From: Mycobacterium sp. 236(2023)
Lineage (GTDB): Bacteria > Actinomycetota > Actinomycetes > Mycobacteriales > Mycobacteriaceae
Assembly: GCF_029623955.1 (NCBI RefSeq)
Contig: NZ_JARSBP010000002.1
Coordinates: 1,054,001-1,118,000, forward strand
Direction of reading: 5' to 3'
DNA: 64,000 nucleotides
Under the pieces are notes generated by a model. That model was not told the DNA's origin. It saw only the letters and a program-made list of their open reading frames with translations, and did no database searches. This document shows positions 8,907 to 20,461 of this stretch, one piece after another. Position numbers and translations under genes: made by a program. Every line of letters starts with the position of its first letter. Positions within the stretch are counted from its first letter, which is position 1.

Positions 8907-9881
8907 ATGGCACGAGGCAGCAGCACCCGACTGCGGCGTGGGGGATTCGGTCCCGCCGAAGCCCTGCCGCCGGGCCGGGTGGTCGACGTGCGGTCCAAGG
9001 ACGGCGTCCGGATCCACACCGAGGTGTTCGGTCCCGAGGACGGCTATCCGATCGTGCTGGCGCACGGCATCACCTGCGCCATCCGGGTGTGGGCCTACCA
9101 GATCGCGGACCTGGCAAGGGATTACCGGGTCATCGCCTTCGACCATCGTGGCCACGGCCGCAGCGGAGTGCCGCCCCGTCGCGGCGGTTACAGCCTGGAC
9201 TACCTCGCCGCCGACCTGGACGCGGTGCTCGAGGCGACGCTGGCGCCGGGGGAGCGGGCCGTCATCGCCGGACACTCGATGGGCGGCATCGCGATCTCGG
9301 CGTGGTCCGAGCGTCTTCCGCAGCGCGTCGCCCAGCGCGCGGACGCCGTGGCGCTGATCAACACGACGACCGGTGACCTGCTGCGCAATGTCAACCTGCT
9401 GCCCGTGCCCGCCCGTTTCGCCGACGCCAGGGTGCGCGCGGCGGGCGGGATGCTGCGGACATTCGGCGGCGCTCCGCTGATGCGCGCCGCGGACCGGCCG
9501 AGCCGCCGCTTCGTGTCGGTGATCGCGGTGGGCCGCGATGCCGACCCGGCGATCGTCGACTTCGTCTTCGAGCTGTTCAACGGCACCCCGCCGGCGGGCC
9601 GCGGCGCCTGGGCCCGCGTGCTGATCGACAACCTCGGGCCGCGGCACATCGCGCTGAAGAACCTCACGGTGCCCACGCTGGTGATCGGCAGCGAGAAAGA
9701 CCGGCTGCTGCCGATGGTCTCGTCGCGCCGCATCGCCGCGACCGCACCGAACCTGGCCCGCTTTGTGGAGTTGTCCGGGGGCCATTGCGCGATCCTGGAG
9801 CGGCCCGACGATGTCAACGCGCAGTTGCGGTGGCTGGTCGAGTCGGTGACTGCTCAGGAGAAGCGCCGCGTCAGTTCCTGA
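8907..9881 (+). CDS. Alpha/beta hydrolase, non-haem haloperoxidase-like
   Basis: The 324-residue protein has the oxyanion region [21 protein letters not shown], nucleophile elbow AGHSMGG, acid motif [11 protein letters not shown] and His in SGGHCAILE. Synteny (convergent with aofH) suggests it corresponds to M. tuberculosis Rv3171c, annotated as haloperoxidase Hpx. That annotation is by fold only, and such enzymes are usually esterases or lactonases. GAGGAG 5 bases before the ATG supports the start. The last 28 bases overlap the 3' end of aofH on the other strand. Confidence 0.86.
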   Translation: MARGSSTRLRRGGFGPAEALPPGRVVDVRSKDGVRIHTEVFGPEDGYPIVLAHGITCAIRVWAYQIADLARDYRVIAFDHRGHGRSGVPPRRGGYSLDYLAADLDAVLEATLAPGERAVIAGHSMGGIAISAWSERLPQRVAQRADAVALINTTTGDLLRNVNLLPVPARFADARVRAAGGMLRTFGGAPLMRAADRPSRRFVSVIAVGRDADPAIVDFVFELFNGTPPAGRGAWARVLIDNLGPRHIALKNLTVPTLVIGSEKDRLLPMVSSRRIAATAPNLARFVELSGGHCAILERPDDVNAQLRWLVESVTAQEKRRVSS

Positions 9882-11200
9882 TGGGCTTCGCCTGCGGCGC
9901 GAACTCCTGAGCGCACCGCGCCGTCGAGGAAGCCGGTCCACCTGTCCGCCGTCTCGGTGCCCGCCCAGAAGATGCCGTCGACCGGTGCCTTGAGCCAGCG
10001 GCCATACGTGGTCCACGAGCCGGGCGGCACCGCCGCCGTCGGGCCGCCGGGCGCGAAAGGTTCTGCACCCCAACAATGATCAACGTAGTCCAGCGGCTGT
10101 AGCGCAGCGTTGCCGAACAGGGCGGCGAATCCGGCGAGCGCGACTTCGCGTCGCTGCTGCGGCGGCAGCGGATCGAAGGTGCGGGCGTCGGTGAAGCCGA
10201 GCAGCACGCCGGGGCCGGCATCGCCCGGGCTGACGTCGAACGTGATGAACACCGGGCCCTCGTCCGACAGCGCCTCACCGGAGTGGCCGTCGCTGCGCCA
10301 GAACGGGGTGGAGTACGCCGCGTAGGCCTTGCTCAGATGACCTTGCGGCCAGTGCCGGTTCAGCTCGTCATACTCGGCGGGCAGCGCGGGATCGAAGGCG
10401 ATGCCGGCGCGATGCTCGGGCGGGACCGCGACGACGACCGCGCCCGCCGAGAACTCACCGCGATCCGTCGTCACGGTCAGCGTGCGATCGGGACGGCGCG
10501 CGATGCGCCGGACCGGGGTATTCAGGACTACGCGTTCGCCCAGCTCGTCGGCCATCAGCTGCGCGATCTGCTGGGTTCCTGCCACGAAGCGGTCCTGCTG
10601 CGCACCGCCTTCCACGTCGAGCATGCGGTTGAGGCCGCCGGCAGCCCCGACGTAGCGGACCGCGTGCAGCATCGACACCGCATCGGGCTCGGCGCCCCAC
10701 GTCACCCGCGACATGATCGCCATCAGATCGCGGGTGGACGCACCCGCGTGCACCGAGCGCAGCCAGTCATCGAGCGAGATGGCGTCGAGGTCCGCGGCGA
10801 TCGGCGACGTCCACGGCTGGTCCACCGGGACCTTCGTGCGGATGCGGTCGAAGCGCCACTGGATCCGCGACACGTCGAGCAGCTCGAGGATCGACAGCCG
10901 GGGGATCGTGCTGCGATACGAGCGCACCCGGCCGCGCCACCGGATCAGGTTCTTGCCGCGGCCGTACGTCGGCACCGGCTCGACACCCAGCTCCTTGGCC
11001 AGCGTCAACACCGCGTCCTGCGTCGGCCCGACGAACGTCGCGCCGAAGTCGACGGCCACACCGCCGACGAACCCGGTATAGGACCGACCGCCGACGCGGT
11101 CGCGGCCTTCCAGCACCGTCACGTCGCGCCCGAGGCGGGTCAGTTCCCGCGCCGCTGCCAGCCCTGCGAATCCCGCGCCCACGACCACGACGTCGACCAT
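9854..11200 (-). CDS. aofH: Flavin-containing amine oxidase (AofH)
   Basis: A 448-residue amine oxidase fold. The FAD dinucleotide motif [19 protein letters not shown] sits at the N terminus, GRDRVGGRS follows, and the C-terminal FAD block is [19 protein letters not shown]. Length and sequence fit M. tuberculosis AofH (Rv3170, 448 residues), and the neighbours (Rv3168/Rv3169 homologues) agree. I start at ATG 11200 with GAGGA upstream; the frame also extends to 11254. The substrate is likely a primary or secondary amine. It is divergent from the Baeyer-Villiger monooxygenase gene. Confidence 0.88.
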   Translation of the reverse strand: MVDVVVVGAGFAGLAAARELTRLGRDVTVLEGRDRVGGRSYTGFVGGVAVDFGATFVGPTQDAVLTLAKELGVEPVPTYGRGKNLIRWRGRVRSYRSTIPRLSILELLDVSRIQWRFDRIRTKVPVDQPWTSPIAADLDAISLDDWLRSVHAGASTRDLMAIMSRVTWGAEPDAVSMLHAVRYVGAAGGLNRMLDVEGGAQQDRFVAGTQQIAQLMADELGERVVLNTPVRRIARRPDRTLTVTTDRGEFSAGAVVVAVPPEHRAGIAFDPALPAEYDELNRHWPQGHLSKAYAAYSTPFWRSDGHSGEALSDEGPVFITFDVSPGDAGPGVLLGFTDARTFDPLPPQQRREVALAGFAALFGNAALQPLDYVDHCWGAEPFAPGGPTAAVPPGSWTTYGRWLKAPVDGIFWAGTETADRWTGFLDGAVRSGVRAAGEAHQELTRRFS

Positions 11201-11303
11201 CGGCCCATCCTCGCGGATTCGGCGTGGTTCTCGTCGCTGAGCGCCGATATTCACGCCGAAATCGTTCTAGGGTGGTACGTGACCGGACCAAAGGAGGTTG
11301 CGG

Positions 11304-12830
11304 GTGCAGGGTGGTATTCGCGACGACGAGTTCTCTGACGTTCTGATCATTGGTGCGGGCATTTCCGGAATCGGTGCTGCCTACCGGATCCAGGAACGCA
11401 ATCCCCAGCTGAAATACACGATCCTGGAGCGGCGTTCACGCATCGGCGGGACCTGGGACCTGCACCGGTATCCCGGGATTCGGTCCGACAGCGACATCTT
11501 CACGCTGTCGTTCCCGTGGGAGCCGTGGGATCGCCCGGAGAACGTCGCCGACGGCGAAGATATCCGGATGTACCTGACGAACGCCGCCCGCAAGCACGGC
11601 ATCGACGAACACATCCGGTTCGACACCCGGGTCACCTCGGCCGACTGGGACTCTTCGACCGACGCGTGGACGGTGCACGTCGAGGACACGGGCGGCCCGC
11701 GGGTGTATCGGGCCAGGTTCCTGTTCTTCGGCACCGGCTACTACAACTACGACGACCCGTACCGGCCCGAGTTCCCCGGCATCGACACGTTCGGCGGGAC
11801 GGTGGCGCATCCACAGCTGTGGCCCGAGGGCCTCGACTACACCGGCAAGCGGGTCGCCGTCATCGGCAGCGGCGCCACGGCGATCAGCATGATTCCGGCC
11901 CTGGCGCGCACCGCCGGCCATGTCACGATGGTGCAGCGCTCACCGACGTATCTGATGTCCGGTCAACGGGTCAACGCCGTCGTCAACCTGTTGCGCAGGG
12001 TGCCACCGCGCAAGCTCGGCTACCGCCTGGCGTGGCTTTACAACGTGATGTTCATCGTGGCGTTCTACGGTCTCGCCAGGAAAGCGCCACGCTTCACCAG
12101 ACGGTTGATCCGGACGGTCGCGAAGAGTCATCTGCCCGAAAACTATCCTGTGGACACGCATTTCAAGCCCCGATACGACCCGTGGGACCAGCGGCTGTGC
12201 CTGATCCTGGAGGGCGACTTCTACGAGGCGATCGCCGATGGCCGCGCCGAGGTCGTCACCGATCAGATCGACCACATCGACGCCGACGGCGTGGTGCTGA
12301 AGTCCGGTGACCGGGTCGACGCCGACGTGATCGTCACCGCGACCGGTCTGCAGCTGCAGGCTTTGGGTGGCATCGCCTTGCGTGTCGACGGCCAGGAGGT
12401 CAAGCCGGCCGACCGGTTCGTCTACAAAGAACATCTGCTCGAAGACATCCCGAACCTGGCCTGGTGCGTGGGTTACATCAACGCGTCGTGGACGCTGCGA
12501 GCCGACCTCACCGCGCGTGCGGTGGCGAAGTTGTTGGCGCACATGGACTCTCATGGTTACACCCACGCCTACCCGCATCTTGGTGGGGTGACGATGGAGG
12601 AGAAGCCGGCCTGGAACATCAATGCGGGTTACGTGCATCGCGCTCCGCACGTACTGCCGAAGTCCGGCACGCACCGGCCGTGGAACGTGCGGCACAACTT
12701 TGTGCTCGACGCGATCGACGCGCGCTTCGACCGCATCGACGAATCGATGGTGTTCGGCCGTGCCTCGACGGAATTGCATCGCAGCAGCAATAGATCGAGT
12801 GAAGTTCTGCTGGAACGCAATTCCGGTTGA
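11304..12830 (+). CDS. EthA/MymA-type Baeyer-Villiger monooxygenase
   Basis: A 508-residue flavoprotein monooxygenase. It has the FAD motif IIGAGISGIGAAYR, the exact Baeyer-Villiger fingerprint FxGxxxHxxxWP (FGGTVAHPQLWP), and the NADPH motif VIGSGATA. Blocks such as GGTWDLHRYPGIRSDSD, YNPWDQ-like YDPWDQRLCL and NASWTLRADL match the EthA/Rv3083 (MymA) group, which convert ketones to esters and activate thioamide drugs. GTG 11304 follows AAGGAGG by 6 bases, better than the in-frame TTG at 11298. It may act with the neighbouring hydrolases, which could cleave its ester products; that link is inference. Confidence 0.92.
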   Translation: MQGGIRDDEFSDVLIIGAGISGIGAAYRIQERNPQLKYTILERRSRIGGTWDLHRYPGIRSDSDIFTLSFPWEPWDRPENVADGEDIRMYLTNAARKHGIDEHIRFDTRVTSADWDSSTDAWTVHVEDTGGPRVYRARFLFFGTGYYNYDDPYRPEFPGIDTFGGTVAHPQLWPEGLDYTGKRVAVIGSGATAISMIPALARTAGHVTMVQRSPTYLMSGQRVNAVVNLLRRVPPRKLGYRLAWLYNVMFIVAFYGLARKAPRFTRRLIRTVAKSHLPENYPVDTHFKPRYDPWDQRLCLILEGDFYEAIADGRAEVVTDQIDHIDADGVVLKSGDRVDADVIVTATGLQLQALGGIALRVDGQEVKPADRFVYKEHLLEDIPNLAWCVGYINASWTLRADLTARAVAKLLAHMDSHGYTHAYPHLGGVTMEEKPAWNINAGYVHRAPHVLPKSGTHRPWNVRHNFVLDAIDARFDRIDESMVFGRASTELHRSSNRSSEVLLERNSG

Positions 12831-12833
12831 TAG

Positions 12834-13948
12834 CTAGGGGGCGACGGTCAGCCAGTCGGCGAAACCGGACGGGTCGTGGCGGCCCAGCGCTCCGTGCTCG
12901 AACAAGCCCCACCCTTCGTGCTCGACGCCGGCGGCGTCGCGGCACACTGCCCGGCCGACGTGATCGATGACGCCAAACCCTGCGCGCCCGATGATCGCGG
13001 GATCGGTCATGTCGTAGGTGAAGCGCTCGGTGAAGTTCTCGCCCTTCCACATGCCGTGGATCCAGTCCGAGTCACCGCCGTAGCCGCCGCCGACGTGAAT
13101 CGGCACGGGCAGTTTGGACTCCACCTCGAAGTGGACTGGGCTGCCGTCGAATGCGGTCGCATCGATCGTCGCGCCGGTCGGGATGCGGGTGCCAGATCGG
13201 TAGTGGATCTGGACGCGCGGCCAGCCCAGCTGTTCGACGCGGCCGTCCTTCCAGATCCGCGTGCAGTCGTTGAGCGAACGGAAGCCCAGGTGATCCTCCT
13301 GGATGATGACGACGATGCCGAAGTCGTCGAACGCCATCGGCACATACAGCCACCACATGCCCTCGAACGGCGGGTGGTCGGGACGGCCCGCGGGTTCGGC
13401 TTCGCCGATCGGCCGGATGCCCCATGACCGGTCCCGGGTGCCGAGCCACTGCGCGGGGTCCACGGCGATGTCCTGCCCGTCGATGGAGAGTTGGCCGCTC
13501 CATGTACCAACCTGCGCGAAGCGCTGTGCGTCCAGCGTCACCCGGTTGCCGCGCCGCATGATGTGGGGTTGTTCCTGGACGACGTCGAACAGGCCTTCCC
13601 ACGTGAGATCGGCTGCGATACCTTCGGTTTCGTCGAGGACGATGCGCAGCTTGCGCAGTGGTTCGACGACCTCGACGCGGTAGTTGCCGACGTGCTGGTT
13701 GAGCCTGTCGCCGTCGATGGCGTCGGACAGGTGCACCGCCGTCTGGGTGTCCCCGCGCCTCGTCAGCAGGAAGGCGTCCTTCACCCCGAGATTGGGGTAG
13801 TAGCCGATACCGGTGACGACGAAGATGTCGCCGGTGCGGTCGTGGGCGTTGTAGTAGGACCTGTCATAGAAGTTGCGATCCGACGACCCCGGCCAGGCGA
13901 TCGGCTGCGGCACCTGGTGAATCGGGTATTCGTCCATCGGTCCGAGCA

Positions 13949-13949
<1 letters not shown>
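12834..13949 (-). CDS. Conserved protein, Rv3169 family
   Basis: The 371-residue protein has no motif I can tie to a known activity. It is rich in beta-strand-like segments and aromatic residues (DRNFYDRSYYNAHD, EGMWWLYVPMAFDDFG), which suggests a beta-sandwich or lipocalin-like fold. Length and position beside the kinase-like gene and aofH fit M. tuberculosis Rv3169. Its ATG overlaps the TGA of the upstream kinase-like gene (ATGA), so the two are translationally coupled and probably act together. It ends 3 bases from the convergent monooxygenase gene. Confidence 0.8.
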
Positions 13950-15754
<1,805 letters not shown>

Positions 15755-15758
15755 GGAC

Positions 15759-16430
15759 GTGGCGGCCGGGCTGGAACCGTTCCCCGAGGATTGGCGTACC
15801 GCGCTGGTGCTCGTGCCCCATCCCGACGATCCCGAGTACGGCATCGGTGCCGCAGTGGCGGCGTGGACGTCGGCGGGCCGAACAGTTCGCTATGCGCTGG
15901 CGACACGCGGCGAACAGGGGATCGAGGGCATGCCCGCCGACCAGGCCGGCCCGCTGCGGGAGGGCGAACAGCGGCGTTCTGCGGCGATCGTCGGCGTCGA
16001 CGACGTGACGTTCTGGGATTTCGCCGACACCGAGGTGCGCGACACCCCACGCCTGCGCGCCCGGATCGCGGCGGCGATCGAGGAGGTCGAACCCGACGTC
16101 GTCGTCACGATCTACAGCGGGCCGGAGTGGGGGCCAGGGATGCCCAACCAGCGCGACCACATCGAGTTCGCGAACGCTGTTGCGGCAGCTTACGATTCGC
16201 TGGACTCGCCGCCGAGATGGCTCTTCGAGAACGGACCCGGCGCGACCCACGGGCAGCCGGTGGACGGCTTCGTCGATACCGCGGTGGCTTCCTTGGCAGC
16301 ACACGAGGTGTATCTGCGGGTGCTCGACCCCGATACTCCCGTCGTCGAGCAGGCGCGCCGACAGGTCGAGGAGGCGACGCCTTCGTTCGATGGGCGTCCG
16401 ACCGTGGAGTTCATCCAGCGCCGCCCGTAA
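15759..16430 (+). CDS. PIG-L family N-acetylglucosaminyl deacetylase-like protein
   Basis: The 223-residue protein has the zinc/catalytic signature VPHPDDPEYG near its N terminus and a later His in NQRDHIEFANAV, which together form the PIG-L zinc site. Mycobacterial relatives are MshB (mycothiol biosynthesis) and Mca (mycothiol-conjugate amidase); this one is shorter and not obviously either. GTG 15759 follows the tetR stop by 4 bases with GGG upstream; in-frame starts inside tetR are less likely. It probably removes an acetyl group from an amino-sugar; substrate unknown. Confidence 0.85.
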   Translation: MAAGLEPFPEDWRTALVLVPHPDDPEYGIGAAVAAWTSAGRTVRYALATRGEQGIEGMPADQAGPLREGEQRRSAAIVGVDDVTFWDFADTEVRDTPRLRARIAAAIEEVEPDVVVTIYSGPEWGPGMPNQRDHIEFANAVAAAYDSLDSPPRWLFENGPGATHGQPVDGFVDTAVASLAAHEVYLRVLDPDTPVVEQARRQVEEATPSFDGRPTVEFIQRRP

Positions 16431-16447
16431 GTGCCGGGAGATTCGCG

Positions 16448-16511
16448 CCGCGAGCGTGCGCGAAATGCCAAGCTGGGCGGCGTTTTTGCGTGCAGACACG
16501 CGCGCTCGCGG
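16448..16511. repeat. Palindromic intergenic element with a long imperfect hairpin
   Basis: CCGCGAGCG at 16448-16456 is the exact complement of CGCTCGCGG at 16503-16511. Inside these arms further pairing is possible (TGCGCGAAA with TTTTTGCGTGCA). The element fills the 96-base gap between convergent genes. It looks like the small palindromic elements I recall between convergent mycobacterial genes, and could serve as a bidirectional terminator. I cannot count genome copies here. Confidence 0.45.
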
Positions 16512-16526
16512 TGCAAGGGGTGTGGT

Positions 16527-17303
16527 TCAGCCGCGGTCGATCTGTTCCTTGTTCCGCTGCGACACCGCGCTGAATTTATCGCCGAGGCCCTCGAACTCAC
16601 GGTGCTGAGCGAACGCGATCGTCTCCTCGGCCTTGAGTGCGGGGTCGACGACGGCTGCGGCGCCCGACGTGTAGATCTCCTTCAGGCTGCGCATCGTCGC
16701 GCGTGGCACCTCGGCGATCTGCCTGGCGAGTTCCACGGCACGCTCCACCAGGGCCTCGTGCGCGACCACCTCCGTCACCAACCCGATCCGCTCGGCGCGC
16801 ACGGCGTCGACCACCTCGCCGGTCATCGACAACCGCTTCGCCATCGCCACACCGACCAACTGCGGCAGCCGTGCCGTCATGCCCCCGCCGGGCAGGATGC
16901 CGACCCGCGCATGGGTGTCGGCGAATACCGCGCGCTCCGAGGCGATCATGAAGTCACACCCGAGAGCCATCTCCAAACCGCCGGTGAAGGTGGCGCCGTT
17001 GATCGCACCGACCACCGGCGTGCGCATCTGCGCGACCGCGGCGATGCAGCTCTGGGACCGGAACTCGTCGAAGTACGAGAGACCATCGCGGGCAGCCTCT
17101 TTCAGATCCACCCCGGCGCAGAACGCCGGATCGCTGCCGGTGAGGACGACGGCCCGCACCGCTTCGTCGGCATCGGCCTCGGTCAACGCCGCATAGGACG
17201 CGCGGATCAGGTCGCGGCAGAGTGCGTTCCTGGCCGACGGCCGGTTCAGCGTGATCACGCGTACGCCGTCGCGGTCGGCGGTCAACACAAGGTCAGCGGT
17301 CAT
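16527..17303 (-). CDS. Enoyl-CoA hydratase/isomerase (crotonase) family protein
   Basis: A 258-residue crotonase. The CoA/oxyanion motif FCAGVDLKE lies near residues 61-69, and INGATFTGGLEMAL contains the first catalytic Glu111. At the position of the second catalytic Glu (rat Glu164) the sequence DTHARVGILPGGG has His131. This DTHARVG variant is common in mycobacterial EchA paralogues. So ordinary enoyl-CoA hydration is doubtful; an isomerase or other crotonase reaction is possible. It lies 12 bases downstream of nuoN on the same strand and might receive nuo read-through. Confidence 0.86.
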   Translation of the reverse strand: MTADLVLTADRDGVRVITLNRPSARNALCRDLIRASYAALTEADADEAVRAVVLTGSDPAFCAGVDLKEAARDGLSYFDEFRSQSCIAAVAQMRTPVVGAINGATFTGGLEMALGCDFMIASERAVFADTHARVGILPGGGMTARLPQLVGVAMAKRLSMTGEVVDAVRAERIGLVTEVVAHEALVERAVELARQIAEVPRATMRSLKEIYTSGAAAVVDPALKAEETIAFAQHREFEGLGDKFSAVSQRNKEQIDRG

Positions 17304-17315
17304 CCCTAGTTGGTA

Positions 17316-18899
17316 TCAGAAGAAGCGGTCAGCCGAATTCACGAGGTCCAGCAACGGCTGCGGCAGTGCGCCCAGCGCGAACGTGACGGCGGCGGTGACC
17401 GTGACGACGGCCGTGGTCAACGCGCTGGGGACCACCACCGTCGGGGCGTCGTCGGGCCGGTCGGTGAAGAACATCAACACGATCACGCGTACATAGAAGT
17501 AGGCCGCGATCGCGCTCGCGACGACGCCGACCACGACGAGCGGGATCGCGCCGCCCTCTCCCGCCGCCTTGAAGACGGCGAACTTGCTGACGAACCCACT
17601 CGTCAACGGAATCCCCGCAAAGGCAAGTAGGAAAAGGGAAAAGGCAATGCCGACAAGAGGATAACGTCTGCCCAGGCCGGCCCAGCGCGCCATCGCGGTG
17701 TCCTCCTCGCCGTCGGCGTCGCGCACCAAGCTCACGATGGCGAATGCACCGACAGTGGAGAACCCGTAGGCGAACAGATAGAACAGCGTCGACGACAGAC
17801 CCGCCTCGTTGCCGGCGATCACACCGGTGAGGATGAAGCCGCTGTGCGCCACCGCCGAGTAGCCCAGCATGCGTTTGACGTCGTTCTGGGTGACCGCAGT
17901 GACGGTGCCGACCACCATCGTCAGGATCGCGATCGCCCACAGCACCGGACGCCAGTCGTCGCGCAGTTCGGGTAGCGCCACGTAGAAGATGCGCAGCATC
18001 GCGCCGAACGCCGCGATCTTGGTGGCCGCTGCCATGAACGCGGTGATCGGAGTGGGCGCGCCCTGATACACGTCGGGGATCCACGAATGAAACGGCACGG
18101 CACCGACTTTGAACAGCACCCCGACGAGCAACAGTGCGATGCCGATCAGCGCCAGCGACAGCTTGCCGGTTCCGGACGAGACCGCATCGGCGATGCCCTG
18201 CAGCTTCAGCGTGCCAGCGTATCCGTACAGCATGGCGGCGCCGTACAGGAAGAACGCCGACGAGAACGCTCCCAGCAGAAAGTATTTCAGCGCGGATTCC
18301 TGCGAGAGCAACCGACGGCGCCGCGCCAGCCCGCAGAGCAAGTACAGCGGCAGCGACAGGACCTCCAGCGCGATGAACATCGTCAGCAGGTCGTTGGATG
18401 CGGGGAAGAGCAGCATGCCGCCGACGGCGAACATCGTCAGCGGGAAGACCTCGGTCTGAATGACGCCTGCTCTCGTGGCCAGCTTCTCGGCGACGCTTCC
18501 GGCGACGGCCGATGCCTGCGGCGTGAAAGCATCCAGGCCTCTGCCATTTTCGGCTTCGCCCGACACTCCGATCTGTTTCTCGCCGATCAGCAGGATGCCC
18601 AGGACCCCGACCAGCAGGATGGTGCCCTGCAGGAACAGCGCGGGCATGTCGATGGCCACCGCACCCATCACGGCGGCAACGCCCGTGCCGCCGTGTAGAT
18701 CCCGGGCGACGAGAACGACCGCGACGAACGCCGCGATCAGTGCGACCAGGTTGAGGACGACCTGGGTGGTGTACCGCTGACGGCGCGGCAGGAACGCTTC
18801 GACGAGGACACCGAGCACTGCGGCGCCCAACACGATGAGCATCGGCGAGATGAGACCGTATTCGACAGAAGGTGTTTGCAAGGGCGTGGGGACGTTCAT
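17316..18899 (-). CDS. nuoN: NADH-quinone oxidoreductase subunit N
   Basis: This 527-residue protein is the third antiporter-like membrane subunit of complex I. It has about 14 membrane helices and the proton-antiporter-family segments YFLLGAFSSAFFLYGAAMLYG and FHSWIPDVYQGAPTP with conserved Lys/His in the membrane. It is the last gene of the operon; its ATG overlaps the nuoM stop by 4 bases. It helps carry protons across the membrane during NADH oxidation by menaquinone. Confidence 0.97.
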   Translation of the reverse strand: MNVPTPLQTPSVEYGLISPMLIVLGAAVLGVLVEAFLPRRQRYTTQVVLNLVALIAAFVAVVLVARDLHGGTGVAAVMGAVAIDMPALFLQGTILLVGVLGILLIGEKQIGVSGEAENGRGLDAFTPQASAVAGSVAEKLATRAGVIQTEVFPLTMFAVGGMLLFPASNDLLTMFIALEVLSLPLYLLCGLARRRRLLSQESALKYFLLGAFSSAFFLYGAAMLYGYAGTLKLQGIADAVSSGTGKLSLALIGIALLLVGVLFKVGAVPFHSWIPDVYQGAPTPITAFMAAATKIAAFGAMLRIFYVALPELRDDWRPVLWAIAILTMVVGTVTAVTQNDVKRMLGYSAVAHSGFILTGVIAGNEAGLSSTLFYLFAYGFSTVGAFAIVSLVRDADGEEDTAMARWAGLGRRYPLVGIAFSLFLLAFAGIPLTSGFVSKFAVFKAAGEGGAIPLVVVGVVASAIAAYFYVRVIVLMFFTDRPDDAPTVVVPSALTTAVVTVTAAVTFALGALPQPLLDLVNSADRFF

Positions 18900-20461
18900 C
18901 GCACCGGGCCTTCCGCCATCCGGGGTGCCGGGTCGGTCTGTTCGATCGTCGTCAGCGTGTGGGTGACGGCGGGGTTGATGACCTCGAGTGCCGGCTTCGG
19001 ATAGATGCCGAGCACCAGCAGCAGCGCGATCAGCGGTACCACGACGGCAAGTTCGCGCGGGACCAGATCACGGATCTTGGAGTCACCTTCGACGAGCACC
19101 GCCGGAACCGGGCCGGTCATCATCCGCTGATACATCCACAGGATGTAGATCGCAGACAGGACCAGGGCGCTGGCCGCCAGCACCGCGAACACCGGATAGC
19201 GGGTGAACGTGCCGATCAGAACCAGGAATTCGCTGATGAACGGTGCCAGCCCCGGCAGCGACAACGTGGCAAGGCCGGCCACCAGGAACGTACCGGCCAG
19301 CACCGGCGCGACCTTCTGCACGCCGCCGTAGGAGGAGATGAGCCGGGATCCCCGGCGCGACACCAGGAAGCCGGCGATCAGGAACAGTGCCGCCGTCGAG
19401 ATGCCGTGGTTGACCATGTACAGCGTCGACCCGGACTGGCCCTGCGTGGTCATCACGAAGATTCCGAGAATGATGAAGCCGAAGTGGGAGATCGAGGTAT
19501 AGGCGATCAGCCGCATCACATCGGTCTGGCCGATCGCGACGACGGCGCCGTAGACGATGCCGATGACGGCGAGCGTGATGATCGCGGGGCTGAACCACGC
19601 TGCGGAGTCGGGGAACAGCGGCAGGCAATAACGGATCATGCCGAAGGTGCCGACCTTGTCCATGATCGCCATCATCAACACGGCACTGGCGGGTGTGGCC
19701 TCCACGGCCGAATCCGGCAGCCAGCGGTGGAACGGCCACAGCGGAGCCTTGACGGCGAAGGCGAACATGAACCCGCCGAAAAGCAGGTGCATGACCGCAG
19801 GGTTGACGACGAACTCGCCGCTGGACACCGCGGCGACGATCGCACGGAAATCGAACGTGCCCGCATCGAAGGCGCCGCTGTTCGCTGTCGCGACATACAG
19901 GCCGACGACAGCGGCGAGCATGATCAGTCCACCGAAAAGGTTGTACAGCAGGAACTTCACCGCGGCCTTGCTCCGGTTCTCGCCGCCGAAGCCACCGATG
20001 AGGAAGTACATCGGTATCAGCATCGCCTCGAAGAACACGTAGAACAGCAGGATGTCCAGCGACACCAGCGAGATCAGCACCATGCCTTCGACCGCCAGCG
20101 TGAGCGCGAAGTAGATGTGGACCGAGCGGCCGCCCCAGCTGAGTTCGTCGCGGGCGTCGTTCCAGCCGGCGATGATCAGGATGGGAAGCAGCACCGCCGT
20201 GAGCACCACCAGCGCCAGCGCGATGCCGTCGATGCCGAGGATGTAGCCGGTGCCGAAAGACGGTATCCAGCGATAGTTCTCGACGAACTGGTACTGCTCG
20301 CCCGAGGGATCGAAACCGACCGCGATCACGACGGTGACGGCGAGCACGGCGAGCGATACCGCCAGTGCCACCCACTTCACGAGATTTCGCGCCGCGGCGG
20401 GCAACAGCATCACGATGGCCGCGCCCACCATCGGGATTGCCCACAAGACGGTCAGTACCAC
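18896..20461 (-). CDS. nuoM: NADH-quinone oxidoreductase subunit M
   Basis: A 521-residue proton-pumping subunit with about 14 helices and the family block [20 protein letters not shown]. It starts at GTG 20461 ([10 protein letters not shown]), overlapping the end of nuoL by 10 bases. The open frame extends far upstream inside nuoL but that part is a shadow. Intramembrane Glu and Lys residues typical of the antiporter module are visible in [13 protein letters not shown] and the helices that follow. Confidence 0.97.
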   Translation of the reverse strand: MVLTVLWAIPMVGAAIVMLLPAAARNLVKWVALAVSLAVLAVTVVIAVGFDPSGEQYQFVENYRWIPSFGTGYILGIDGIALALVVLTAVLLPILIIAGWNDARDELSWGGRSVHIYFALTLAVEGMVLISLVSLDILLFYVFFEAMLIPMYFLIGGFGGENRSKAAVKFLLYNLFGGLIMLAAVVGLYVATANSGAFDAGTFDFRAIVAAVSSGEFVVNPAVMHLLFGGFMFAFAVKAPLWPFHRWLPDSAVEATPASAVLMMAIMDKVGTFGMIRYCLPLFPDSAAWFSPAIITLAVIGIVYGAVVAIGQTDVMRLIAYTSISHFGFIILGIFVMTTQGQSGSTLYMVNHGISTAALFLIAGFLVSRRGSRLISSYGGVQKVAPVLAGTFLVAGLATLSLPGLAPFISEFLVLIGTFTRYPVFAVLAASALVLSAIYILWMYQRMMTGPVPAVLVEGDSKIRDLVPRELAVVVPLIALLLVLGIYPKPALEVINPAVTHTLTTIEQTDPAPRMAEGPVR

